Source: Clostridia bacterium
GTDB lineage: Bacteria; Bacillota; Clostridia; Christensenellales; Borkfalkiaceae
Direction of reading: 5' to 3'
Length of the DNA stretch: 64,000 nt
NCBI GenBank assembly: GCA_017626495.1
Contig: JAGAIP010000005.1
Coordinates: 310,001 to 374,000, forward strand
Shown here: piece by piece, positions 57,227 through 64,000 of the stretch
Position numbering within the stretch: the stretch's first letter is position 1
Layout of the letters: the number at the start of each line of letters is the position of its first letter
Translations under genes and position numbers: made by a program
Notes under the pieces: model-generated
Database searches by the model: none
What the model saw: the letters and a program-made list of their open reading frames with translations, nothing else
Told to the model about the DNA's origin: nothing

Positions 57227-58252
57227 TTATTTATCTGCTTTGCTATCAAGATAGAACTGAACGAGCGTCAAGATAGCAATCATGATTGCAAGGATGATAC
57301 CCAAGGTTGCCGCGTATGCGAAATTGGGATGTCCGGCGTTGTTACCCTGAGGACCCCACTTAACGATGAGTGCGACGTAACCGGATACACGGAAGTCGAA
57401 TCCGTATGCGCCGTTGAACAACATGTCGGGCTCTGCGTAAATCTGCATACCGCCGATGACAGAAGTAACGATATTATAGAAAATCGTAGGCCAAAGCTGA
57501 GGAATGACGATCTTCCAGAACGTGATCCATCCGTTTGCGCCGTCGATAGACGCAGCCTCTTTATGAGAAGCGTTGACGCCGGAAAGACCTGCAACGTAAA
57601 GAATGATCGTACCGCCGAGTCCTTTCCATGCACCCATGATAATGATAACCCACTTCATGGTAAGGAACGCAGGGTTCCAAGCCTCGTTTGCACCCGTAAC
57701 GTTGGTAGGAGCCAACCAACGGATATACTTCGTCTGATCTGTACCGAAAAGAACCTGGTTGATTGCACCTTCAAACTGGAACAATCTCTGGAACGTGTAG
57801 GAGATAGCAACCGAAGATGCGACGCTGGGAAGATAGTAGATAATACGGTATACGTTACCGCCCTTGATGTCTCTCGTCATACAAACGGCGAAGAACATAG
57901 AGAGGAACATGCCGATAGGAATACCGATCATGTAGAACACTGCGTTGAACAAGCCGGAATAAAAATATTTGAACTGGTCAGCATCAGTGAAGATATATTT
58001 ATACCAATAGAAGGGGTTGCCATCTACCGTGTGCAGACCTCCGCTAAGGTAGTCCATCAGGTTACCACCATCGTAATCCGTGAAGGAGAGGACGATGGTA
58101 ATGATGAGTGCGATATAGACAAATACGAGAGTACCGATGATCAGAGGAGAAGTGAACAGCCAGCCCCAAAGGTTATCCTGTAACTTCTGCTGGTTGATTC
58201 TTTTCTTGGGTTTCTGAACGGGGGTACTTTCAACAGTATTTACTGCTTCCAT
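57227..58252 (-). CDS. Carbohydrate ABC transporter permease, MalF-type
   Basis: A 341-residue permease with six predicted helices and the EAA loop HKEAASIDGANGWITFWKI (near 238-256). I start at ATG 58252, after AAGGAGG. It lies about 160 nt after the solute-binding protein gene, separated by a strong hairpin (58361-58386). Confidence 0.93.
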   Translation of the reverse strand: MEAVNTVESTPVQKPKKRINQQKLQDNLWGWLFTSPLIIGTLVFVYIALIITIVLSFTDYDGGNLMDYLSGGLHTVDGNPFYWYKYIFTDADQFKYFYSGLFNAVFYMIGIPIGMFLSMFFAVCMTRDIKGGNVYRIIYYLPSVASSVAISYTFQRLFQFEGAINQVLFGTDQTKYIRWLAPTNVTGANEAWNPAFLTMKWVIIIMGAWKGLGGTIILYVAGLSGVNASHKEAASIDGANGWITFWKIVIPQLWPTIFYNIVTSVIGGMQIYAEPDMLFNGAYGFDFRVSGYVALIVKWGPQGNNAGHPNFAYAATLGIILAIMIAILTLVQFYLDSKADK

Positions 58253-58360
58253 CAAAAATCCTCCTTAATGTAACCGTCTCGCGACGGAATCCCCGTGGGA
58301 ATAAAAAACGAAAGATAAAAAGCACGTCCCCCAACGACCTCTTTTTACGTTTCGTTTTAC

Positions 58361-58386
58361 CCCGATTCCCTGTTATGGGAATCGGG
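58361..58386 (-). terminator. Intercistronic hairpin after the solute-binding protein gene
   Basis: CCCGATTCCC-ATAACA-GGGAATCGGG, not followed by a T-run. Such hairpins typically stabilise the binding-protein message over the permease part. Confidence 0.7.
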
Positions 58387-58413
58387 AAAACGATTTCATT
58401 TCAGAGTCAGAAC

Positions 58414-60732
58414 TTACTGACCTACAACTTTGTCAAGCTGCTGCTGAGCGAGAGGAGCGATGTACTTACAATACTCGTAAGGAGTATAGAACTTACCGCT
58501 CATTTCTACGACGGGACCGTAGTCAACCAGGTCGAATCCGCCGACTGCCTGCTCGGAGTAACCTACAAGATACTGAACCTTGTACTCACAGAATTTGTTG
58601 AGCCACTCGGTATCATAGGTGTACATTGCGGAATCTCTTGCCGCGTTGAGACCGGAAGTCATACGAACTGCGATGTCACGGGAGTTGTAGTTGTAGGAGA
58701 TCATGTTGAGTACACGCATTGCGATGGAAACAGTCTTAACTTTTGCCATGGTGTATTCAGCATAGTTCTGGTTGTAATTGTAGTTAGGATAATTCTGAGC
58801 CATCCAATCAGCGACAGTAGTCTTACCCTTCGTGTTCGCCATAGTCCAAGCGAGCGCATAAGCGTCCGTCCAAGACATGGGGTTGTTGGGGTTAAGGTTG
58901 TCCGCCGTGTTGTCGGGCGTGATCATGTATCTGAAATCGCCGTCGGTCAGATACTTCTCATCCATGTACTGTGCATAAGATTCGATCTGAGATGCATAGT
59001 TAGGAAGCTGAGAACCTGCATAGGTAAGGGATACCTGAGCAGCGTGGTCGATGGTGAGGAATGCAACCAAGCTTGCGCAAGCTGCGATCTTCCATTCGCC
59101 GTCCGTACCGATCTTCTCTTCGAGCTTCTTGTTTGCGCCGTATCCTACGGAGTCTGCACGAGCGCCCCAAACGGTCTGACGGGACAACTGGTTTTCATAC
59201 CATTCGTCATCGGTGAAGGTTGCTTTCTTCGTGCCATATTCCTTAGCCTGATACTTTGCGTCCTTAATCTTGGAGTAAAGCGCATAGGACTCGGAAATAG
59301 GTTCGGGCATCAACTGATAGTCAAGGTCGCTCTTATCAGCTGCGTTGAGGGAAGGCATATCCCAAGTACCGCAACCATAGAAGAGGCTCGCGCCTGCACA
59401 GAAGGAATCCCATCCGCCGATCTTAACGCCGTCAGAAGCGCCTGCGAAGTTGGAGTTGGAGTTCCAGTCGGAGGAGTAAGCTACGAATGCAGCATAGGTC
59501 TCGATGAAGGGATCGGAGTCGATACCGGTCGTTCTTCCGTCGAGGTTCGTTGCATTGGTAACCTTCGTGTAGTCGGAGTTAATGAACTCGGTGTTGTTGC
59601 CGTGAAGCCAAGGAAGCAGGTAGAGGGTGTTGTTCTCGTGAATATCGTTTGCGAAAACGTGTACGCTGTCTCCCAAAGCGTTGGTGATATAGCCGTTACC
59701 GCCGTTTGCCATGGACTCTTTGTAGATATAGTAGGTTGCAGCCCAGGAAAGTGCGGAATACTCAGCGTAGGTGTAAACAACGTGTCCGATGGTAGCATCG
59801 TAAACTGCGGTCGGATCCTGATCTTCTGCTTTAACGTCGAAGGTTTCGCCGGGGAATCCGGGAATCGTTACGGTGTAGCCGCCAACGGAGTTGGACGCTG
59901 CCGCAACGGGATCGCCTGCCGCAAGTGCTGCCGCGTAGTTGTCGTGCGCATAGAAGTTGTAAGGCTTATAGGTGATCGCCTGCTTGGGATTGATGACGCC
60001 GGGAGCATCTTTTCCGTCGAGCGTGGTGATGACGCCCTTATCGCCGAAGGACGCAGCGGAAGTGGTCTGATACTTCTGCTTATATCCGTTTGCACCTTCG
60101 GAGAACCACTTAGCGTTGTATGCCATACCGAACGTGGAGTAATCCTTGGGAAGACCGTAAAGCGCGGTGGTAGCGCCGGTATTGTTGTTCTTGAAGGTCT
60201 TGGTTGCCTTGTCGTAGGTAACCTTTTCACCGATGACGTTGTTTACACTGTCATAAGCGTAGAAGGAGATCGCGTCTGCCCAAACGTCGTCGATGTTGTA
60301 ATCGTAGGTCGTATCGGCGAAGTCGATATACTTGGAAAGGTCAAGTACATAATTCGATTTGGACCAGGTCTTAACGTATTTCGGGGATACATAGAAGATA
60401 TCAGGTGCGTTACCTGCGGAAAGCTTCTTGTTGATCGTGGTGAAATACGTTGCCGTATCGGAGTCGAAAGACAGGTCGAATGCAGCATCCGTGTCAAGGT
60501 TGGGAGAAGATCCCTCTGTCCACACGCCGTTTTTGATCATGTTCGCCTTATAGTTTTTACCCCACTGGTGAACGAGGTCGGTATTGGTCTGAATATCGTC
60601 GGATCCTGCGAAGATGTAGACGGAAAGAACCTGGTCGGAATTCTTTCCGCATCCTACGAGGGCAGCTGCGGACGCAGCTCCGAGGATGCCTGCGAGACCA
60701 ATCGTAACGGCTTTTTTGTAGAATTTCTTCAT
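58414..60732 (-). CDS. Large extracellular solute-binding lipoprotein
   Basis: A 772-residue lipoprotein (ALVGC, Cys28), far longer than usual sugar-binding proteins (about 430-560). The type I layout is visible: LSVYIFAGSDD at the mature N-terminus, APDIFYVSPKYVKTWSKSN near 130, GLPKDYSTFGMAYNAKWF near 200, then an insertion-rich middle with many Tyr/Asn, and a C-terminal lobe. The adjacent GH43 enzyme suggests an arabino- or xylo-oligosaccharide ligand. It is the first and probably most expressed gene of the operon, with a leader of about 190 nt. Confidence 0.88.
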   Translation of the reverse strand: MKKFYKKAVTIGLAGILGAASAAALVGCGKNSDQVLSVYIFAGSDDIQTNTDLVHQWGKNYKANMIKNGVWTEGSSPNLDTDAAFDLSFDSDTATYFTTINKKLSAGNAPDIFYVSPKYVKTWSKSNYVLDLSKYIDFADTTYDYNIDDVWADAISFYAYDSVNNVIGEKVTYDKATKTFKNNNTGATTALYGLPKDYSTFGMAYNAKWFSEGANGYKQKYQTTSAASFGDKGVITTLDGKDAPGVINPKQAITYKPYNFYAHDNYAAALAAGDPVAAASNSVGGYTVTIPGFPGETFDVKAEDQDPTAVYDATIGHVVYTYAEYSALSWAATYYIYKESMANGGNGYITNALGDSVHVFANDIHENNTLYLLPWLHGNNTEFINSDYTKVTNATNLDGRTTGIDSDPFIETYAAFVAYSSDWNSNSNFAGASDGVKIGGWDSFCAGASLFYGCGTWDMPSLNAADKSDLDYQLMPEPISESYALYSKIKDAKYQAKEYGTKKATFTDDEWYENQLSRQTVWGARADSVGYGANKKLEEKIGTDGEWKIAACASLVAFLTIDHAAQVSLTYAGSQLPNYASQIESYAQYMDEKYLTDGDFRYMITPDNTADNLNPNNPMSWTDAYALAWTMANTKGKTTVADWMAQNYPNYNYNQNYAEYTMAKVKTVSIAMRVLNMISYNYNSRDIAVRMTSGLNAARDSAMYTYDTEWLNKFCEYKVQYLVGYSEQAVGGFDLVDYGPVVEMSGKFYTPYEYCKYIAPLAQQQLDKVVGQ

Positions 60733-61120
60733 TACAATTACCTCTTAAAATATTTTTTTCATACTGTCCTCTCGTTCTCTTGGTTGGGGGAAAGAGAACG
60801 TCGGGACGACGCATAGAATCGGAAATGAAAAAACATTCCTTTCGAAAAGTCAGAAGAGCCGACCATTCTCAAAGAATGTGCCTACATTTCCGCTTCCCCC
60901 GTTGCGTTCTTGTACTGTCTATACTATATCACACAATTTTCACTTTGTCAATGCTACTTTCTATATTTTTTTGTGAAATTATCATATTTTTTTGAATTCA
61001 AAATATACAATTATTCCTATTGTTTGTTCCTTTATATCGCATAATCTGCTATATTGTACATTTTTACTGAAAATTCGACTTCGACCACAATATATTGATT
61101 TTATCTATTTTACAAAAAAA
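60733..61120. other. AT-rich leader and upstream region of the glycan-uptake operon
   Basis: No gene seen. The operon leader contains a CGTTCTCTT/AAGAGAACG stem (about 60772-60798) and a CATTCT/AGAATG stem near 60865-60880, functions unknown. From 60960 to 61118 the sequence is AT-rich with no further recognised element. Confidence 0.5.
60923..60951 (-). promoter_or_regulatory. Promoter of the glycan-uptake operon
   Basis: Minus-strand TTGACA (60946-60951), 17-bp spacer, TATAGT (60923-60928). No convincing operator or catabolite-response palindrome is recognised. Confidence 0.8.
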
Positions 61121-61152
61121 GAAAGCGCAAAACAGTGCCGTCTTGCGCTTTC
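61121..61152 (-). terminator. Terminator of ftsH-parA-parB
   Basis: Minus-strand GAAAGCGCAA...TTGCGCTTTC followed by TTTTTTTG, 4 nt past the parB stop. Confidence 0.85.
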
Positions 61153-61155
61153 GAT

Positions 61156-62034
61156 TCAGTTTTCTCTATCGGACAATCTGTCGATCAGATCGCTGATTCT
61201 GTCGAGGTCGTCTCTCGAAAAATAATCGATGGTGATTCGTCCTTTGTTGTCGTTTCCGATCAGTGAGACCTTCGTTTTGAACGTACCGCGGAAGCGTTCC
61301 ACGAAATCGTTGAGTTCCACGCTCACGGGAGCTTTTTTCGGTTTCTCGGGAGCGGGATTGAGCGCGAGTTTCACGGCTCTTTCGATATCGCGGACGGAAT
61401 ATCCTCCCTTGATCGCGTCGATTGCGATTTTAAGCTGTTTTTCTTTGGGAAGAACGACGAGCGCCCTCGCGTGCCCCGCGGAAAGATCGCCCTTTGCCAC
61501 GAGATCCATGACTTCGTCCGAGAGATTGAGAAGTCTGAGGGTGTTTGCGATCGCGGAACGGGATTTTCCGATTCTCTGCGACATCTCTTCCTGCGTGAGG
61601 TCGTATTCTTCCATGAGCTGTCTCATTGCGAACGCCGCTTCGATGGGATTGAGATCCTCTCTCTGCAAATTTTCAATGAGGGAAATCTCTTTGATCTGCC
61701 GTTCGTTATATTGCTTTATCACGACGGGAATCGTTTTCAGGTCGGTCAGTTTCGCCGCGCGGAACCGTCTTTCGCCCGCGATGATACGGTATTTTCCGTT
61801 CGGTTCGCGATTTACGACGATGGGTTCGATGACGCCGTGCTCTCGAATGGAATCCGCAAGCTCCATGAGCGCGATCTCGTCAAAATTCTTTCTCGGTTGG
61901 TCGGGATTGGGGTAAATATCGTCGAGAGGAAGTTCGTTAATATCCCGTTTTTCTTCTTTCTGCGCGTTCTCGTAAGCCTCTTCGGTATCGGAAAAGAGCG
62001 CCGAAAGTCCTCTGCCTAATCCTTTATTTGCCAT
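61156..62034 (-). CDS. parB: Chromosome partitioning protein ParB (Spo0J)
   Basis: A 292-residue CTP-dependent clamp that loads at parS. The N-terminus has the ParA-interacting GLGRGLSALFSD (5-16). Box I is DIYPNPDQPRKNFDE. The CTPase motif is IIAGERRFRAAKL, and ENLQREDLNPIEAA is also typical. The helix-turn-helix is TQEEMSQRIGKSRSAIANTLRLL (near 145-167) and a C-terminal dimer domain follows. It lies 10 nt after parA. A chromosomal position near the origin is likely but no origin is seen here. Confidence 0.96.
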   Translation of the reverse strand: MANKGLGRGLSALFSDTEEAYENAQKEEKRDINELPLDDIYPNPDQPRKNFDEIALMELADSIREHGVIEPIVVNREPNGKYRIIAGERRFRAAKLTDLKTIPVVIKQYNERQIKEISLIENLQREDLNPIEAAFAMRQLMEEYDLTQEEMSQRIGKSRSAIANTLRLLNLSDEVMDLVAKGDLSAGHARALVVLPKEKQLKIAIDAIKGGYSVRDIERAVKLALNPAPEKPKKAPVSVELNDFVERFRGTFKTKVSLIGNDNKGRITIDYFSRDDLDRISDLIDRLSDREN

Positions 62035-62044
62035 ACTTCTCTCC

Positions 62045-62821
62045 TTACTCTTCCGTTTCGTTCTGTCTTGCGAGGAATTCGTCCGTCAACGCCTGATACG
62101 CCTTTGCGCCCTTACACTTCGGATCGTGCAACAGAATGGGTTTACCGAAAGAAGGAGCTTCGGAAAGACGGATATTTCTCGGAATAACGATCTCGTACAG
62201 AGATTTGGTGAAATATCTTTGGATCTCCGACACAATCTGCCTGGAAATGGTCGCTCTGTCGTCGTACATGGTGAGCACGACTCCCTCGACTTTGAGGTCT
62301 TTATTCAGTCTCTGTTTTACGATGGAAATGCTGTTCATGAGCTGAGAAAGACCTTCCAGCGCGTAATATTCGCTCTGAATGGGAATTATGACGGAATCCG
62401 CCGTCGTCAAGGCGTTGATGGTGAGAAGTCCGAGAGACGGGGGACAGTCGATGAGAATGTAATCGTACGTTTCTTTCAGCGGAAGAAGAGCCTCGCGCAA
62501 CACTCTCTCCCTCGCTTTTTTGTAGACGAGTTCGACCTCCGCGCCTGCCAAATCGATGTTGGCAGGAAGCAAATCGAGCCCTTCCAGTTCCGTGTGCATA
62601 ATGCTCTTATTCGGATTTTCCTCTTCGATCATGACGTTATACACGGAATGCTTGATCGCACTCTTCGTATATCCGAGTCCCGTGGTCGTATTTCCCTGCG
62701 GATCGATGTCCACGAGGAGCACTTTTTTGCCGCGATAGGCAAGGTAAGCCGCCATATTCACGCAAGTCGTCGTTTTTCCGACGCCGCCTTTTTGGTTTGA
62801 AAACGAAATGATTTTTCCCAT
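62045..62821 (-). CDS. parA: Chromosome partitioning ATPase ParA (Soj)
   Basis: A 258-residue deviant Walker ATPase: SNQKGGVGKTTTCVNMAAYLA (residues 8-28 region), the DIDPQGNTTTGLG motif and DCPPSLGLLTINAL. There is no N-terminal DNA-binding extension, so it is the chromosomal Soj type. It works with ParB in origin segregation. It lies 13 nt after ftsH. Confidence 0.96.
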   Translation of the reverse strand: MGKIISFSNQKGGVGKTTTCVNMAAYLAYRGKKVLLVDIDPQGNTTTGLGYTKSAIKHSVYNVMIEEENPNKSIMHTELEGLDLLPANIDLAGAEVELVYKKARERVLREALLPLKETYDYILIDCPPSLGLLTINALTTADSVIIPIQSEYYALEGLSQLMNSISIVKQRLNKDLKVEGVVLTMYDDRATISRQIVSEIQRYFTKSLYEIVIPRNIRLSEAPSFGKPILLHDPKCKGAKAYQALTDEFLARQNETEE

Positions 62822-62834
62822 ATCTTATCCTTTG

Positions 62835-64000
62835 TTAATTGTCTGCTTTCATTTTATCGTAAGGATGCGACTCCTTTGTTTCCATGTAGGCGATGACTTC
62901 TTTGAAATCTTTCCCTTCCATGAGGAGGTCGACCTCGTCCGTATAGATGGTTTCCTTTTCCACGAGCACTCTCGACATATTATCGAGGATCGATCTGTTT
63001 TCTGTTAATAACTTAACAGCTCGTTCGTGCGCCCCTTCGACGATTGCGTGCATTTCTTCGTCGATCTTTGCCGCAATTTGTTCGGAATAATCGTTTCTCG
63101 ACTCATAATCCCTGCCGAGGAAGATGGGGGCGGAGTCTCCGCCGTAGGTAATCAGTCCGAGTTTCTCACTCATACCCCACTGCGTAACCATTTTTTTCGC
63201 CATTTCCGTTACTCTTTGCAGATCGTTCGAAGCACCCGTCGTAATATCCTTGATGACAAGCTCTTCCGCGACGCGTCCACCGAGCGCCATACAGATGAAA
63301 TCGAGTATAGAATCTTTCGACATATGATTGTCGTCGCTGTCGGGACGGGTGAGCGTATAACCTGCCGCGTTGCCTCTGGGAATGATGGAGACTTCCTGAA
63401 CGGGATCGCAATGCTTGCAGAGTTTTGCGATGATCGCATGTCCTGCCTCATGATAAGCCGTGATTCGTTTATCCGATTCCGTTACGACGCGGCTCTTCTT
63501 TTGAGGCCCCATGATGACTTTATTGATCGCCTCGTAAAGTTCAAGGTTACCGATGGTCTTTTTGTCCTGTCTCGCCGCAAGGATTGCCGCCTCGTTAAGC
63601 AGGTTAGCAATATCTGCGCCGCTGAATCCTGCCGTCATACGCGCAACGACTTTGAAGTTGACATCTGCGTCGAGAGGCTTATTTCTCGCATGGACTTTCA
63701 GAATCTGTTCGCGGCCCTTTACGTCGGGGAGATGAACGTAGATTTGTCGGTCAAACCGTCCGGGACGAAGCAATGCGGGATCGAGAACGTCTGCGCGGTT
63801 CGTTGCAGCCATGACGATGATTCCTTCATTTCCCTCGAAACCGTCCATCTGAACGAGGATTTGGTTCAAGGTTTGTTCTCTTTCATCGTTTCCGCCGCCG
63901 AGCCCCGTGCCTCTTTGACGACCGACCGCGTCGATCTCATCGACGAATATGATACAGGGTTGCGCCTTCTTTGCCGCCTCGAAGAGGTCTCTGACACGAG
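62835..64000 (-). CDS. ftsH: ATP-dependent zinc metalloprotease FtsH, C-terminal part (cut by window edge)
   Basis: The frame runs off the right edge; 388 codons of the C-terminal part are visible. The AAA+ domain shows Walker [13 protein letters not shown], the second region of homology [13 protein letters not shown] and ALLRPGRFD. The protease domain has the zinc motif HEAGH (near 63460) and the third zinc ligand Asp in the [15 protein letters not shown] region. Walker A and the N-terminal membrane anchors lie beyond the window. It membrane-anchors quality control of proteins. Here it precedes parA-parB instead of following tilS-hpt. Confidence 0.96.
   Translation of the reverse strand, partial: RVRDLFEAAKKAQPCIIFVDEIDAVGRQRGTGLGGGNDEREQTLNQILVQMDGFEGNEGIIVMAATNRADVLDPALLRPGRFDRQIYVHLPDVKGREQILKVHARNKPLDADVNFKVVARMTAGFSGADIANLLNEAAILAARQDKKTIGNLELYEAINKVIMGPQKKSRVVTESDKRITAYHEAGHAIIAKLCKHCDPVQEVSIIPRGNAAGYTLTRPDSDDNHMSKDSILDFICMALGGRVAEELVIKDITTGASNDLQRVTEMAKKMVTQWGMSEKLGLITYGGDSAPIFLGRDYESRNDYSEQIAAKIDEEMHAIVEGAHERAVKLLTENRSILDNMSRVLVEKETIYTDEVDLLMEGKDFKEVIAYMETKESHPYDKMKADN

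Noticed and set aside
58375-60816. 813-codon plus-strand open frame opposite the solute-binding protein gene
   Set aside because: Antisense to a clear lipoprotein with promoter and ribosome binding site; composition bias keeps the opposite strand open.
61120-64000. Origin of replication near parAB
   Set aside because: No dnaA, DnaA-box cluster or convincing parS palindrome was recognised in the visible sequence.

Overview
The window is a chromosomal segment of a Gram-positive, Firmicutes-type anaerobe, most likely a gut Clostridia/Christensenellales-like lineage (inference). The support is: a Veg-like protein and a SPOCS/LysM spore-morphogenesis-type protein, AddAB instead of RecBCD, T-box leaders, a yybP-ykoY element, an [FeFe]-hydrogenase-like ferredoxin protein, an L27 with an N-terminal extension, FeoAB with a small Cys-rich partner, and many strong SigA-type promoters with 17-bp spacers. 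No replicon boundary, prophage or CRISPR array is visible. The right edge cuts ftsH.

Layout. 0.3-8.7 kb: a GlpP-like antiterminator, a small phosphotransferase, an acidic membrane protein, ispE, the SPOCS/LysM protein, veg, an acidic zinc-ribbon protein and a large lipoprotein. 8.7-15.5 kb: rplM-rpsI and a cysE-cysS-alaS-SGNH hydrolase operon behind a long attenuator leader; AlaRS is a short form. 15.6-16.9 kb: a DeoR-type regulator followed by a striking array of exact 92-bp repeats, each with two hairpins. 16.9-25.9 kb: methyltransferase, HAD phosphatase, small proteins, addA and addB. 26-29.9 kb: a lipoprotein, an Xre/membrane/zinc-ribbon regulator, hpt and tilS. 29.9-32.4 kb: tRNA-fMet, tRNA-Met, tRNA-Glu, then a roughly 2-kb island with palindromic repeats that copy the tRNA-Glu 3' end, and an AT-richer nucleotidyltransferase gene, bracketed by a 22-bp direct repeat.

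32.4-41.4 kb: T-box-trpS, a GNAT, a DEDD-type exonuclease, rpsB-tsf, feoA-feoB-Cys-rich protein with a DtxR/IdeR-like operator, rplU-rpmA (without prp between them) and a helical hypothetical. 41.4-48 kb: a complete, tightly overlapping trpEGDCFBA operon behind its own Trp T-box. 48.1-53.5 kb: a Mn2+-type riboswitch in front of a CaCA-family cation antiporter, a Nudix hydrolase, a NifX-like protein, DUF4250, an orphan YtrA-like GntR regulator, DUF3237, the [FeFe]-hydrogenase-like protein and tRNA-Leu. 53.7-61 kb: an AT-rich GNAT, then a glycan-uptake operon (solute-binding protein, two permeases, GH43 lipoprotein, no ATPase). 61-64 kb: ftsH, parA and parB.

How they work together: tryptophan supply and charging are both governed by T-boxes with a TGG specifier, so trpS and the trp operon would respond to the same uncharged tRNA. 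Cysteine synthesis and charging share one attenuated operon with AlaRS. The binding protein, permeases and GH43 enzyme form an arabinan/arabinoxylan-type scavenging unit that must borrow an ATPase encoded elsewhere. The most unusual unexplained structures are the 92-bp repeat array (16475-16835), the tRNA-Glu-associated repeat island (30203-32317) and the cysE leader (15241-15457).
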